A stretch of 64,000 bases of DNA from contig DATLOZ010000012.1 in assembly GCA_035535995.1 (NCBI GenBank), positions 62,001-126,000 on the forward strand, given 5' to 3'. The stretch is from JANYCO01 sp035535995 (GTDB taxonomy: Bacteria; Bacteroidota; Bacteroidia; Cytophagales; Cytophagaceae). The position numbers and the translations under genes are program-made. Positions 32,800 to 42,521 of the stretch are shown here, one piece after another (positions within the stretch are counted from its first letter, which is position 1; each line of letters opens with the position of its first letter). The notes under the pieces were generated by a model, which made no database searches, was not told where the DNA came from, and saw only the letters and a program-made list of their open reading frames with translations.

Positions 32800-35094
32800 A
32801 TGAGCAAAAGCAATACTAATATCTGGTCCAAACTAATTAAATTTTGCTGGATCTGTTTTTTCGCAGGCATCGGTTTTCTGGTTCTATACATCTACCTGGT
32901 ATCGATCGATTTTTTAAATCTTTTTGGTCCAATGCCAAGCCTGGAAGCGCTTGAAAATCCCAAGAAAGATCAGGCTTCCATCGTATATACTTCTGATGGT
33001 GTAGAGCTGGGAAAATATTTTCGCGAAAACAGAAATCCTGTAGAGTATAAAAACATTTCTCCCAACCTGATCAATGCACTTCAGGCTACTGAAGACTATC
33101 GCTTCAGCGAACATTCAGGCATTGACCTTACGGGATTGATCCGCGTGGCTTTCAAATCGCTCATCCTGCAGCAACATTCCGGTGGAGGAAGTACGATCTC
33201 TCAGCAGCTTGCTAAAAATCTTTTTAACACACGTGGCAAAAATTTTAAAGGCACGATCGAAAATAAAAAGCTGAATGTCCTTTTTGTAAAAACAAAGGAA
33301 TGGATCACCGCTGTACGCCTGGAGCGCTCCTATACCAAGCAAGAAATCATCACGATGTACCTCAATACCGTGGATTTCGGAAGCAATGCTTATGGCATTA
33401 AAACTGCTGCCGCTACCTTCTTTTCTACTACACCCGATTCGCTCACCGTGCCTCAAGCCGCAGTGCTGGTGGGTTTACTGAAAGCACCGACATTGTATAG
33501 CCCGATCCTCAACCCGGAAAATTCTGTGGAGCGCCGAAACGTAGTGATCGACCAGATGAACAAATATTCTTTCCTCACCGACGAACAAGCCGATTCTATC
33601 AAAGCCAAACCGATTGAGCTGAAATACGTGGTGGAAAATCATAATACAGGATTGGCTACTTATTTCCGCAGTGTGATCACTGATTACCTCATGAAGTGGA
33701 GCGAGGAGCACAACGTAGATCTTTACACCGACGGCCTGCGCATTTATACAACCATCGATTCCCGTATGCAAAAACACGCAGAGATGGCGGTAGAAAAACA
33801 TATGAAGGATGAACAAAAGACCTTCAACTGGCAATGGAAAAACATGACGCCCTGGCGCGACGAGGAATTAAAAGAGATCCCGAATTTTATTGAAACTTCC
33901 ATCAAGCGTACTGAGCGCTACCATGTATTGAAAAGTACTTATGGCGACGATTCCATAGCAATCTGGAAAGTACTGCGAACTCCTTACAAGATGCGCATCT
34001 TTACCTGGAAAGGAGAAAAAGATACCATCTTCTCTCCACTTGATTCCTTGCGTTATTACAAACGTTTCCTACACGCAGGATTACTTTCCGTAGAGCCACA
34101 GACTGGGCATATCAAAGCATGGGTAGGAGGTATCAATCATAAATATTTTAAATACGACCACGTAAAACAAGGCGCACGTCAACCAGGTTCTACGTTCAAA
34201 CCAATTGTATACGCCACTGCCATCGATCATGGCTACTCTCCTTGCTACGAAGTGATCGACGCGCCTGTGACCTTTGAGACCGGCGATACCAACAAAACCT
34301 GGAGTCCGAAAAACAGCGACGGAGTTTTCACCAACAAACCATTCACGCTTCGCAAGGCCATGGCCAATTCCATTAACTCTGTAACAGCAAGAATGATCAA
34401 AGAAGTAACGCCGCAGCACGTAGTAGACATGGCACATCGACTTGGCATTGAAAGTCCACTCGAGGCAGTACCTGCTTTGTGCCTGGGTGTAAACGACGTA
34501 ACGATCTACGAAATGGTGGGCGCCTATAGCACGTTTGTAAACGAAGGCGTTTGGATCCAGCCTACTTTTATTACTCGCATTGAAGATAAAAATGGGAATA
34601 TATTGGAACAGATCATTCCCAAAACAAGAGAAGCGTTGAATGAAGAAAGCGCTTACCTGATGGTACACATGCTGCGCGGCGCTACAGAAGAACGAGGAGG
34701 CACGGCCCTTGGACTAAACAAATTCAAGCTACTTGGCATCGGTGCGGAGATTGGTGGAAAGACAGGTACTACACAAAATTATTCCGATGGATGGTTCATT
34801 GGATTGGTATCCAAGCTTACCACCGGCGTGTGGGTTGGCGGTGAAGATCGCTGCATTCACCTGAGAGGTTTTGAATACGCGCAAGGCGCGCGTACTGCGA
34901 TGCCGATCTGGGCTTATTTTATGCAAGCTGTTTTTGAAGACCCGGAACTGGATTTTAAGAAAGAAAGATTTCCCAGACCTGCCAAGAGATTATCAATAGA
35001 GATCGATTGCAATAAGTACGATCAGAAAGAAACCAATAGCCAGGATTCTACTTTTTTACATAAAGTAAAACAAGATCTTCCAGATGGGTATTAA
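32800..35094 (+). CDS. Class A penicillin-binding protein 1A
   Basis: 764 residues. An N-terminal membrane anchor (about 14-36) precedes a GT51 transglycosylase with EDYRFSEHSGID, the catalytic Glu in the first motif, and GGSTISQQLAKN. The transpeptidase domain has the acyl-Ser motif STFK (Ser464), SIN in ANSINSVT, and KTGTTQNYSDGW. It polymerises and cross-links peptidoglycan in the periplasm. The tail is short and Lys/Asp-rich. Confidence 0.96.
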   Translation: MSKSNTNIWSKLIKFCWICFFAGIGFLVLYIYLVSIDFLNLFGPMPSLEALENPKKDQASIVYTSDGVELGKYFRENRNPVEYKNISPNLINALQATEDYRFSEHSGIDLTGLIRVAFKSLILQQHSGGGSTISQQLAKNLFNTRGKNFKGTIENKKLNVLFVKTKEWITAVRLERSYTKQEIITMYLNTVDFGSNAYGIKTAAATFFSTTPDSLTVPQAAVLVGLLKAPTLYSPILNPENSVERRNVVIDQMNKYSFLTDEQADSIKAKPIELKYVVENHNTGLATYFRSVITDYLMKWSEEHNVDLYTDGLRIYTTIDSRMQKHAEMAVEKHMKDEQKTFNWQWKNMTPWRDEELKEIPNFIETSIKRTERYHVLKSTYGDDSIAIWKVLRTPYKMRIFTWKGEKDTIFSPLDSLRYYKRFLHAGLLSVEPQTGHIKAWVGGINHKYFKYDHVKQGARQPGSTFKPIVYATAIDHGYSPCYEVIDAPVTFETGDTNKTWSPKNSDGVFTNKPFTLRKAMANSINSVTARMIKEVTPQHVVDMAHRLGIESPLEAVPALCLGVNDVTIYEMVGAYSTFVNEGVWIQPTFITRIEDKNGNILEQIIPKTREALNEESAYLMVHMLRGATEERGGTALGLNKFKLLGIGAEIGGKTGTTQNYSDGWFIGLVSKLTTGVWVGGEDRCIHLRGFEYAQGARTAMPIWAYFMQAVFEDPELDFKKERFPRPAKRLSIEIDCNKYDQKETNSQDSTFLHKVKQDLPDGY

Positions 35095-35095
35095 A

Positions 35096-35155
35096 TCTTT
35101 GCGCCCATAGCGTCCACCTTGCAAGTATTTCGGCATGACGTTACGAGCGCAAAGA
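35096..35155. repeat. Inverted repeat of CTTTGCG type between convergent genes
   Basis: TCTTTGCGC (35096-35104) pairs with GCGCAAAGA (35147-35155). Sequences of the same CTTTGCG/CGCAAAG kind occur at about 54625-54668 and 58677-58697, again just after coding regions. Confidence 0.5.
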
Positions 35156-35169
35156 AAATAACTTATAGA

Positions 35170-36798
35170 TTAATTCAATTTTATTTTTTTCCGGGCAATA
35201 TCATTGCCATTATTAATACTTACCATATAAACAGCTGTTTCTCCTGAAAAACGAATTGATTCTTCAGAATCGCCCGCTAAAAGAACAGCAGAATAAAGAG
35301 TCCGTCCTGAAAGATCTACAATTTTGAGCGTAGAAGTTTCCTCCGGATTCTGGCCCGAAAGTCTAATTACTAATTCGCCCGACACATCGGTGTATGCATT
35401 GAATGAGAATTCATTGCCGTCTTCCAGGTACAAAATTTTAGAATACCGAATGCTTCCTTTCTTATCTTTCTCTATCAGCCTGTAATACATCGAAACTTCC
35501 TGTATTGGATCGACATATGTATAAGATGCTAGATTTCCCGTAGCATCTGAGGAAACTGTTTCCAGTTCGGTAAAATTTTTTCCATCCGCACTTTTTGAAA
35601 GCGTAAAATAGGTAACCTCTTCAGCGTTGGTTAACCACCTCAATTGTGCATTACCGCCTGCTCGCTCTGCACTAAAAGAAATAACTGACAACGGAAGGGA
35701 ACCAGCGATACCAACTGTCCACCTAGAAAAATCTGTCACACCCGATTGCGTAAATGTGTTGGTAGCTTGATCAAAACTAGCTGCTTGTTCTTGCCATCCT
35801 GGACTTGCGCTATCGTATGGTAAGGATGCTTTATAAAGAGAAAGCGAAGGCTCATACAGATCATGGAGTTCTACATCAAAATAACTGAATTCCACGGTAG
35901 CCAGAAGACCTATATTAATGGCCGGTATAACATCAAAATAACGAGATATACCCACATCCATTATCGCTGTACCAGTTTGCCTGACTACAATAGTAGGATT
36001 GGAAAGAAAAACGGGTTCTGTAATGGTAATCCCTATTCCTCCAAAGGATTGACTACCTGCAGAACTGCCTATATTCCGTGAAACACTTACGTATCCTTTT
36101 ACATAGCTACTTGCCACAATAGGCATTTCAACCAGTGAGCCATTCGCGCCCAGGTTAAGGGTATCCTGATGGGTATCCAGTATACCATTTTCTAAAATCA
36201 CAACTCCATCGCATGACAATTGACCCCTCATCGAAACTCCACTATCGTTGTTGATAGTCAGGTTATGAAAAAAAACTCCTGTGGCATTAGTCAGTGTCTG
36301 GGGAATTGTATCGTTAAATTCAATTGTTCCATTATTGTCGGAAAAATTACCGGAGGTAAAATTAAAATTTCCTTTGATATTCATTGTGCCGCTTGTAGCC
36401 TGCATCGTGGCGCCCGACAAAAGGAGATTATTAAATTCTATAATTCCTGAGCCTCCCTGGAAAGTTCCTCCTTTCAGTTGGGTACCTCCTATGCCTACAG
36501 TAAGATTACTATTGTTTTGTAAAAAAGTGTAGGCAAAAGAAGGTTGCATTTGAAAACTATTTACCGAGGCATTTTCATCCAGGATACAATTGCCTGTACT
36601 ATTTTCATCAAAATAAACATCATCGAAAATCGTAGGCACCGAAGCTCCTCCTTCTCCTCCTGATGTTGCAGACCAGTTTGCAGGATTACTCCAGTTATGG
36701 TCGGTCGGATTTGCAACCCAATAACGGGCTGCCTGTGCATTTACAGTTGCACTTATGCTTGACGCGAGAAAAAACAGCGCGGTAATAAAACGTTTCAT
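35170..36798 (-). CDS. Secreted protein with T9SS type A sorting domain
   Basis: 542 residues. A signal peptide (NAQA) leads to a surface-type beta region starting RYWVANPTDHNWSNPANWSA, a pattern found in Bacteroidota adhesin-like and repeat proteins (NWSNPANW with DDVYFDENS). A fibronectin-like segment (WLTNAEEVTYFTLSKSADG) precedes the C-terminal sorting domain (about 465-542): LKIVDLSGRTLYS, ETAVYMVSI, GNDIARKKIKL. It would be a cargo of the type IX machine encoded at 39-44.8 kb. The enzymatic role is unknown. Confidence 0.88.
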   Translation of the reverse strand: MKRFITALFFLASSISATVNAQAARYWVANPTDHNWSNPANWSATSGGEGGASVPTIFDDVYFDENSTGNCILDENASVNSFQMQPSFAYTFLQNNSNLTVGIGGTQLKGGTFQGGSGIIEFNNLLLSGATMQATSGTMNIKGNFNFTSGNFSDNNGTIEFNDTIPQTLTNATGVFFHNLTINNDSGVSMRGQLSCDGVVILENGILDTHQDTLNLGANGSLVEMPIVASSYVKGYVSVSRNIGSSAGSQSFGGIGITITEPVFLSNPTIVVRQTGTAIMDVGISRYFDVIPAINIGLLATVEFSYFDVELHDLYEPSLSLYKASLPYDSASPGWQEQAASFDQATNTFTQSGVTDFSRWTVGIAGSLPLSVISFSAERAGGNAQLRWLTNAEEVTYFTLSKSADGKNFTELETVSSDATGNLASYTYVDPIQEVSMYYRLIEKDKKGSIRYSKILYLEDGNEFSFNAYTDVSGELVIRLSGQNPEETSTLKIVDLSGRTLYSAVLLAGDSEESIRFSGETAVYMVSINNGNDIARKKIKLN

Positions 36799-37140
36799 AA
36801 AAGTATTATTTAAAAAGTATTCTTTAAAAATGTTTTTTCTATTTCAATCTTTTATAAAAGAATTTAGTTCTAAAATCTTTCAAATATAAATTCTTCTGAA
36901 GTTCAATATTAACAAGGGCATGCGTATTACTACGAATAAAAATAGCTTTATTGAAAAAAGATTTTAATATCATGTAAGTTACGCCTTTGATGAATAATAG
37001 AATCTATAGGAATTTATTTTCAACATTTATAGTTAAATTATATTCTTCCTACTTTCAATTCAAACATCACGTGTGAATGATGAAAGGCTCAATGGTTGAT
37101 AGAACATCCGCAGCTTATTTTAATTATATTTGTATTCATC
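36799..37140. other. AT-rich intergenic region between divergent genes
   Basis: About 340 bp with no ORF of note, no strong hairpin and no dispersed repeat. The uvrC -7 element lies at its right end; the promoter for the T9SS cargo gene must lie at its left end but is not obvious. Confidence 0.6.
37125..37132 (+). promoter_or_regulatory. TAnnTTTG -7 element of uvrC
   Basis: TATATTTG, an exact consensus match, ends 8 bp before ATG 37141. The transcript would be nearly leaderless. It argues against the longer frame starting at 37096. Confidence 0.5.
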
Positions 37141-38931
37141 ATGGCAGAAGAAAATACACTTAAAGAAATCATTCGCAATCTGCCCGAAAAACCGGGTGTG
37201 TACCGCTATTTCAACAAAGACAAAGAGCTCATCTATGTGGGCAAAGCTAAAGACCTTAAAAAACGTGTCAGCAGTTATTTCTCGAGGCTCGATTCACTCG
37301 ATGTCAAAACCCGCAGACTCGTTTCGTTAATTGAAAATATAGAATACACGATCGTTCATACCGAATTCGATGCGTTGATCCTTGAAAATAATCTGATCAA
37401 AGAATACCAGCCGAAATACAATATTCTTTTACGCGACGATAAGACCTACCCTTATATTCTTCTTACCAACGAGCGTTTCCCACGCCTGATCACTACGCGC
37501 AAGGTAGATAAATCCTTAGGTACTTATTTCGGTCCATATACAAGCGTAGGCGCCATGAATACAGTGGTAGACCTTGTCAACAAATCGTTTCAGCTTCGTA
37601 CATGTTCCTTAAATCTTAGCGAAAAAAATATTGTCGAAGGAAAATACAAAGTATGTCTCGAATTTCATCTGGGCAATTGCAAAGGCGCTTGCGAAGGATT
37701 AGACGATGAAACAGAGTACCAGGAAAAAATAAAACTGGCGATCAATATTTTGAAAGGGAATATTTCTCCTGTAAAAAATTATTTTCGCGAACACATGCAG
37801 GAAACGGCCGATGCGCTACAGTTCGAGAAGGCAGAATATTTTCGCAGCAAATTAGAAATATTGGAACGCTTCCACAAAAATTCTGTGGTAGTGAATCCGA
37901 ACATTGAAGAACTTAGCGTATACACAGTCGCCAGTGATGAAAAATATGCGGCTGTCAATTATCTCAAGATCATTAACGGTACTATTCTCCAGTCCAAAAC
38001 AATTGATGTAAAGAAGAAGCTGGACGAAGAAGATGCTGAGATCTTGCTACAAGCAATCATAAACATCCGCGAATCGCTCAAGGATGAATCAAAAGAAATT
38101 GTCGTAAATGCTCCAGTAGAATTTCCTTCCGACACTATACAAATCACGCTGCCACAAAAAGGCGATCGTAAAAAGCTGTTGGATCTTTCGATGAAGAACA
38201 GTGTTCATGAATTAGAAAAATTAAATCAGATCAATGCTGAAGATAGCAGTAAGAGGGTGATGGAGACTTTGCAAAAAGATCTCTCCTTGAAAGAGCTTCC
38301 AGATCATATCGAATGTTTTGATAACTCCAACTTTCAGGGTACTGATGCTGTGTCTGCAATGGTTTGTTTCAAAAATGCGAAACCTTCCAAAAAAGATTAT
38401 CGTCATTATAATGTAAAAACAGTGGAAGGTCCAAATGACTTTGCCACGATGTACGAAGTTATTACACGCCGCTACAGGCGGTGTTTAGAGGACAATCTAC
38501 CGTTGCCAAAGCTAATCGTAGTCGACGGTGGGAAAGGTCAATTAAGCTCTGCCACGATGGCGCTTACAGATCTTCATTTGTACGGAAAAATTCCGATCGT
38601 TGGAATTGCAAAAAACTTAGAAGAGATTTTTTTTCCGGGTGATGAATTCCCATTGTACATCGACAAAAAATCCGAATCGTTGCGTTTGATACAGTATATG
38701 CGTGATGAAGCACATCGATTTGGAATTACTCACCATCGTAAAAAACGAAGTAAAACAAGTATTAAATCCGGCCTGGAAGATGTTTCTGATGTAGGTCAGG
38801 CTACGATTGAAAAATTGCTAAAGCATTTCAAAAGTGTACGCAGAATTAAAGAAGCAACAGAAGAAGAGATTGCTAAGGTGATCGGACCTTCGAAAGCTAA
38901 GAAGGTTGCAGAGCATTTGAAAAAAGGTTAA
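37141..38931 (+). CDS. uvrC: Excinuclease ABC subunit C
   Basis: 596 residues from ATG 37141. The N-terminal GIY-YIG nuclease has GVYRYFNKDKELIYVGKAKDL (both signature triplets read as GVY and YVG). A UVR motif for UvrB contact is ADALQFEKAEYFRSKLE. The C-terminal RNase H-like nuclease has ECFDNSNFQGTDAVSAMV and VVDGGKGQ, and helix-hairpin-helix repeats close the protein (VSDVGQATIEKLLKHF). It makes both incisions in nucleotide excision repair. Confidence 0.97.
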   Translation: MAEENTLKEIIRNLPEKPGVYRYFNKDKELIYVGKAKDLKKRVSSYFSRLDSLDVKTRRLVSLIENIEYTIVHTEFDALILENNLIKEYQPKYNILLRDDKTYPYILLTNERFPRLITTRKVDKSLGTYFGPYTSVGAMNTVVDLVNKSFQLRTCSLNLSEKNIVEGKYKVCLEFHLGNCKGACEGLDDETEYQEKIKLAINILKGNISPVKNYFREHMQETADALQFEKAEYFRSKLEILERFHKNSVVVNPNIEELSVYTVASDEKYAAVNYLKIINGTILQSKTIDVKKKLDEEDAEILLQAIINIRESLKDESKEIVVNAPVEFPSDTIQITLPQKGDRKKLLDLSMKNSVHELEKLNQINAEDSSKRVMETLQKDLSLKELPDHIECFDNSNFQGTDAVSAMVCFKNAKPSKKDYRHYNVKTVEGPNDFATMYEVITRRYRRCLEDNLPLPKLIVVDGGKGQLSSATMALTDLHLYGKIPIVGIAKNLEEIFFPGDEFPLYIDKKSESLRLIQYMRDEAHRFGITHHRKKRSKTSIKSGLEDVSDVGQATIEKLLKHFKSVRRIKEATEEEIAKVIGPSKAKKVAEHLKKG

Positions 38932-38999
38932 AACATCTTTGCATTATTCGCCGTTGTTTGTACAATTAATATGCGGCCTAAACAGGAACTTTGACAAAA

Positions 39000-39035
39000 A
39001 GAAAAGGGAAGAACAAATTGTTCTTCCCTTTTTAA
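39000..39035. terminator. Bidirectional intrinsic terminator
   Basis: AAAAGGGAAGAACAA and TTGTTCTTCCCTTTT form a stem of up to 15 bp with A-tract before and T-tract after. It closes both uvrC (plus) and the gld operon (minus). Confidence 0.92.
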
Positions 39036-39054
39036 TATTGATTTTAAGATCAGA

Positions 39055-39951
39055 TTAAAACTCCCACAGGTTGTGCTCGAACTCTAGGAGTTCCATTGCA
39101 GCCCACTGAGAAGCCATGATACCTTTTTGCTGATCTCCACCGTAGATATCTACCAGATACGCATCGTTCGGGTTAGATACCTTTGTGATGTAAGAGCTGA
39201 ATAGTCTTAGATCAAAAGCATCAGCCAGGTTTTTGTGTTGCTGATCATTCTGTACGTTGAACCAAATGGCCTTAGGATTGTCTTTAAACACTTTTTCTAC
39301 CAGTTCTTTGTACGAGAAAGAGGCAATTACCTGCTCGATACCTTTAACGTTTGACGGAAGGTCCGCAGGAACCAACATTGTCACAGCAATGATATCATAA
39401 TATAATCTTGATCTTTGTTTATCGAAGATCATATCCTCTTTAAGTGTTAATTGGTAAATGTCAGTAGGGAAATAATATGCCGGTCCGCCTGATTGAAGAA
39501 CAGAAGAGTCACCGTTAGCCAGTGCGATTTCTTTTTCTTCAGCAGTCAATGTACCGCCTTCTACTGGGATCAACATCGCTTCATCAAACTCATCAATAGT
39601 AATTTTTCTCTCTAGAGAATCGTTTGCAAAAGGAGTAAGATCGCCTTTATGTACAGCATCCATCAATAATCTCGTGATTTCCTTGTTTCTTGCGAACAGA
39701 GGTTTATTTTGTTTCTCACGCAAATCAATTGCTCTTAGGATCGTTTTCTTCCACATAATGTCAGAAACGTGAATCGGTCTTACAGAAAGAGGATTATATC
39801 CTGTGTCTCCGTTTGTAGCACCCGCTGTAGTGGTAGTTGTCTCCGTTGCAGTTGTAGTCGTAGTGGAAGTAGTAGAGTCAACTCTCTCCTGCCCGTACGT
39901 AACACCCGCAGACATTACCAAACCAATTAAAATAACACCTAACTTTTTCAT
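39055..39951 (-). CDS. gldN: Gliding/T9SS periplasmic protein GldN
   Basis: 298 residues with a signal peptide (VTYGQ). A low-complexity Thr-rich stretch (about 26-43) precedes the GldN core: PIHVSDIMWKKTILRAIDLREKQNKP, DSLERKITIDEFDE, RSRLYYDIIAVTMLV and a C-terminal SQWAAMELLEFEHNLWE. GldN binds GldK as the ring structure of the type IX secretion system under the outer membrane. It is the last gene of gldKLMN. Confidence 0.95.
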   Translation of the reverse strand: MKKLGVILIGLVMSAGVTYGQERVDSTTSTTTTTATETTTTTAGATNGDTGYNPLSVRPIHVSDIMWKKTILRAIDLREKQNKPLFARNKEITRLLMDAVHKGDLTPFANDSLERKITIDEFDEAMLIPVEGGTLTAEEKEIALANGDSSVLQSGGPAYYFPTDIYQLTLKEDMIFDKQRSRLYYDIIAVTMLVPADLPSNVKGIEQVIASFSYKELVEKVFKDNPKAIWFNVQNDQQHKNLADAFDLRLFSSYITKVSNPNDAYLVDIYGGDQQKGIMASQWAAMELLEFEHNLWEF

Positions 39952-39974
39952 AACCTTTCTTGTTTAAATTATTC

Positions 39975-41579
39975 TTAGTGTAGAGGGATGTTTTTAATTA
40001 CAGTACCCAGGTTCACTGTCTCAGTTTTATTCTGATAGTTAGTTCTGATTACTGTTTTCACCTCTATCAGAATCCTGTCTCCTGGTTGTGCTTGCGCAGC
40101 GAATGAAGCCAGGTTAGCAGTTTCTGAAGTAACTTTTTGTTGCGCTACTGGTCTCTTACCTCTTACAAGGATACAATCCCACTCAGCAACTCTGTAACGA
40201 GCATCTTTAGGAAGGAATGCCTTGAATGATTCGTCAGGCACTGCTTTCATAGTAATTGATCTTGGACCTGGAGAAGGAACACCTTGTTTTTCATCCACTG
40301 GCTTACCATTAGATAACGCCTGGATTTCTGGTTTTGGTATCAATCTCACTTTGAAATCTTGGTCACCGATATAGTTACCATTGCTAGTTACTTTTAGTTT
40401 TACGGCAGTACCAGTAGGGATTAGAGTAACCTCACCGTTTTTAGCACCTTTGATTACATCAGCACCTACAGCTGTAAATACTGGTCTGTATTCCTGGCCA
40501 AGAGCAGGCACCTGTACGTTCAGCTCGTTACCGCAGTTTCTATAAAGAGCGGATACCGAACCTGATTGTACCTGGATTACTGGTTTTGCTACGTAGTAGT
40601 CAGTTTTTACAGTAAAGGTTGTATCTTTTCCTTTGAATTTGAAAGTTACTTTACCTTCCCACTGTTGTTTGAATGCATTTTCTTTAGCATCGAAAGCACC
40701 ACCAGCCTGAGCCATGAAGCTTACTTTACCAATTTTAGTTTTAGGATCAACCTGGATGCTTGAGCCTCTTGCAGTCATTGTAGGAGTAATGGTACTTGCA
40801 GAAGCTGCAAGGAACATTTCTGCTTCGTATTTAGTACCGGCAGCTACAATTCTTGAAGCAGGTCTCACCATTGCGATTACCTGGTCAAATTTAAGATCTG
40901 CAGCACCAACTTTATCAGCAAGTATTTTCAGCGCGCTAGATTCGTGCTTCAACACGTCAGACTCCAGGTTACTCATTACTGCCATAGCAGCCACCATTGG
41001 AGTGTGAGTGAAGTTCAATTCAACGAAATCTTTACGCTTTTGATCCGAGCTAGTGATTCTGCTATCGTCTTTAGCATCAAGGGCGATATAAGGATATTTC
41101 TCTCCGGTGATCTTGTTAAGGTCATCAACGAATTGGTTAACTTCTTTTTTCAGTTGGTAACCTTTTCCGTTTTTAGAAGCACCCATCATATGGATCGCCA
41201 CTTTTTCCTCTTCTTTAGCACCTTTGTACATCTTCTTAGGATCATTGTCTTCATAACCACCGGTTACTTGTACAATTTCTGCTCTAAGATTTTTGATGTA
41301 ATCTTTGATTTCAGAAGCTTCTTTTCTTACCGCTCTGGCTTGATCCAGTACGGCTACGTCAGAAGCTTTATTTCCAGCATCAGTAACTGCTTTTTCGATT
41401 TTTTTCTCGGTAGCAGCATTAGTGCCGTTCATTTGTTCGTTGCTATACTGCAAACTATCATCAAGAAATTTGAATTTCTCCATGATCGCTGAAGATACCT
41501 GGAGGGCTAGAAGCGCCGTCAATACCAGGTACATCATACCAATCATTTTCTGTCTAGGGGTTTCTTTTCCGCCTGCCAT
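39975..41579 (-). CDS. gldM: Gliding/T9SS motor protein GldM
   Basis: 534 residues starting MAGGKETPRQKMIGMMYLVL. One membrane helix lies at about 12-34; the rest is periplasmic, with a coiled-coil first domain and beta domains D2-D4 after about residue 220. The short N-terminus and TALLALQVSSAIMEKFKFL are typical. GldM pairs with GldL to turn proton flow into motion and carries it to GldKN. It lies 57 bp after gldL and 23 bp before gldN. Confidence 0.96.
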   Translation of the reverse strand: MAGGKETPRQKMIGMMYLVLTALLALQVSSAIMEKFKFLDDSLQYSNEQMNGTNAATEKKIEKAVTDAGNKASDVAVLDQARAVRKEASEIKDYIKNLRAEIVQVTGGYEDNDPKKMYKGAKEEEKVAIHMMGASKNGKGYQLKKEVNQFVDDLNKITGEKYPYIALDAKDDSRITSSDQKRKDFVELNFTHTPMVAAMAVMSNLESDVLKHESSALKILADKVGAADLKFDQVIAMVRPASRIVAAGTKYEAEMFLAASASTITPTMTARGSSIQVDPKTKIGKVSFMAQAGGAFDAKENAFKQQWEGKVTFKFKGKDTTFTVKTDYYVAKPVIQVQSGSVSALYRNCGNELNVQVPALGQEYRPVFTAVGADVIKGAKNGEVTLIPTGTAVKLKVTSNGNYIGDQDFKVRLIPKPEIQALSNGKPVDEKQGVPSPGPRSITMKAVPDESFKAFLPKDARYRVAEWDCILVRGKRPVAQQKVTSETANLASFAAQAQPGDRILIEVKTVIRTNYQNKTETVNLGTVIKNIPLH

Positions 41580-41636
41580 GATTTATATTCTGTTTAAAAA
41601 GTTTAACACTAATTTTGTTTAATCAGACGCAAGGGA

Positions 41637-42449
41637 TTAACCTTTCATTGCGGTAAGCATGTTACCGTATACATTGTTCAGAGAAGACAAGTTCTTAGAC
41701 AATTTAGAAACTTCATCTCTCAATGTTTGAGTGTCTTTGCTAGCTTCAGACATGCTATCCATTGCAGAAGAAAGGTTAGCATAGAACTTGTTCATTGCTT
41801 TCAGGTGGTTGTTTGCATCCTGAAGTTCCATTTCATAAACTGCATTCAGAGCACCAAGGTTTTTAGTGATGTTCTGTACTTGGTGATGATATTCTTTAGC
41901 ATCTTGAGAAGCGTTAGCCATTTCTGACATTGCGTCTACAGTTTTAGCGTAAGACTTGTTCATTTCTACGATAGACTTAGAAGCAGCTTTTACGTTTTCA
42001 GCATACTCGTTAGAAGCTACTGCAGAGTTAGTAAGATCGCCAAGGTTATGTACAGATTGAGTAAGGTTGTTCAAACCTGAACCTAATCTTGATACTAGAT
42101 CTTGGTTAATGTTTGCATCGTGCATCATTTTGTCCAAAGACTTAGTAAGGTTTTCACCTGTTGCGTTTTCATGTCCACCATCTTCATAGTCACTAGGTGA
42201 CAATTGTGGGTGAACGAAAGTCCAGTCTGGATCTTGTGGAGGAGCTTGGAATGCAGAGAAAGCAAAGATAACTGCTTCTGTACCCAGACCACCAATAAGT
42301 GCGATGTCCGCACCAGGCCAGTGCATGATTTTGAACAATGCTCCAACGATTACGACTGCTGCACCAAGACCGTAGATCTTAGGCATAATTGTAATTTCAA
42401 ATTTTTCCATTCCTGTAGGAACGTGTCTTCTTCTATAAGAAATTGCCAT
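41637..42449 (-). CDS. gldL: Gliding/T9SS motor protein GldL
   Basis: 270 residues. Two membrane helices at about 24-44 and 47-66 contain KIYGLGAAVVIVGALFKIMHW and GTEAVIFAFSAF, with Lys40 and Glu58 in the positions of the charged pair known to matter in Flavobacterium GldL. The long C-terminal part is helical with repeated hydrophobic heptads. GldL forms a pentamer around the GldM dimer as the proton-driven stator. Met14 is an alternative start. Confidence 0.95.
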   Translation of the reverse strand: MAISYRRRHVPTGMEKFEITIMPKIYGLGAAVVIVGALFKIMHWPGADIALIGGLGTEAVIFAFSAFQAPPQDPDWTFVHPQLSPSDYEDGGHENATGENLTKSLDKMMHDANINQDLVSRLGSGLNNLTQSVHNLGDLTNSAVASNEYAENVKAASKSIVEMNKSYAKTVDAMSEMANASQDAKEYHHQVQNITKNLGALNAVYEMELQDANNHLKAMNKFYANLSSAMDSMSEASKDTQTLRDEVSKLSKNLSSLNNVYGNMLTAMKG

Positions 42450-42521
42450 TTTTTTAAAAAGTTTAAGTGTTTAACGATTGTTTCCTAAGTGTTTATTATA
42501 AATTAAAGTTTAAAACTTTGA

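Noticed and set aside
39055..39951. Thr-rich stretch of GldN as a sign of a frameshift
   Set aside because: The reading frame is continuous with a normal signal peptide before it and a full GldN core after it; it is a low-complexity linker.
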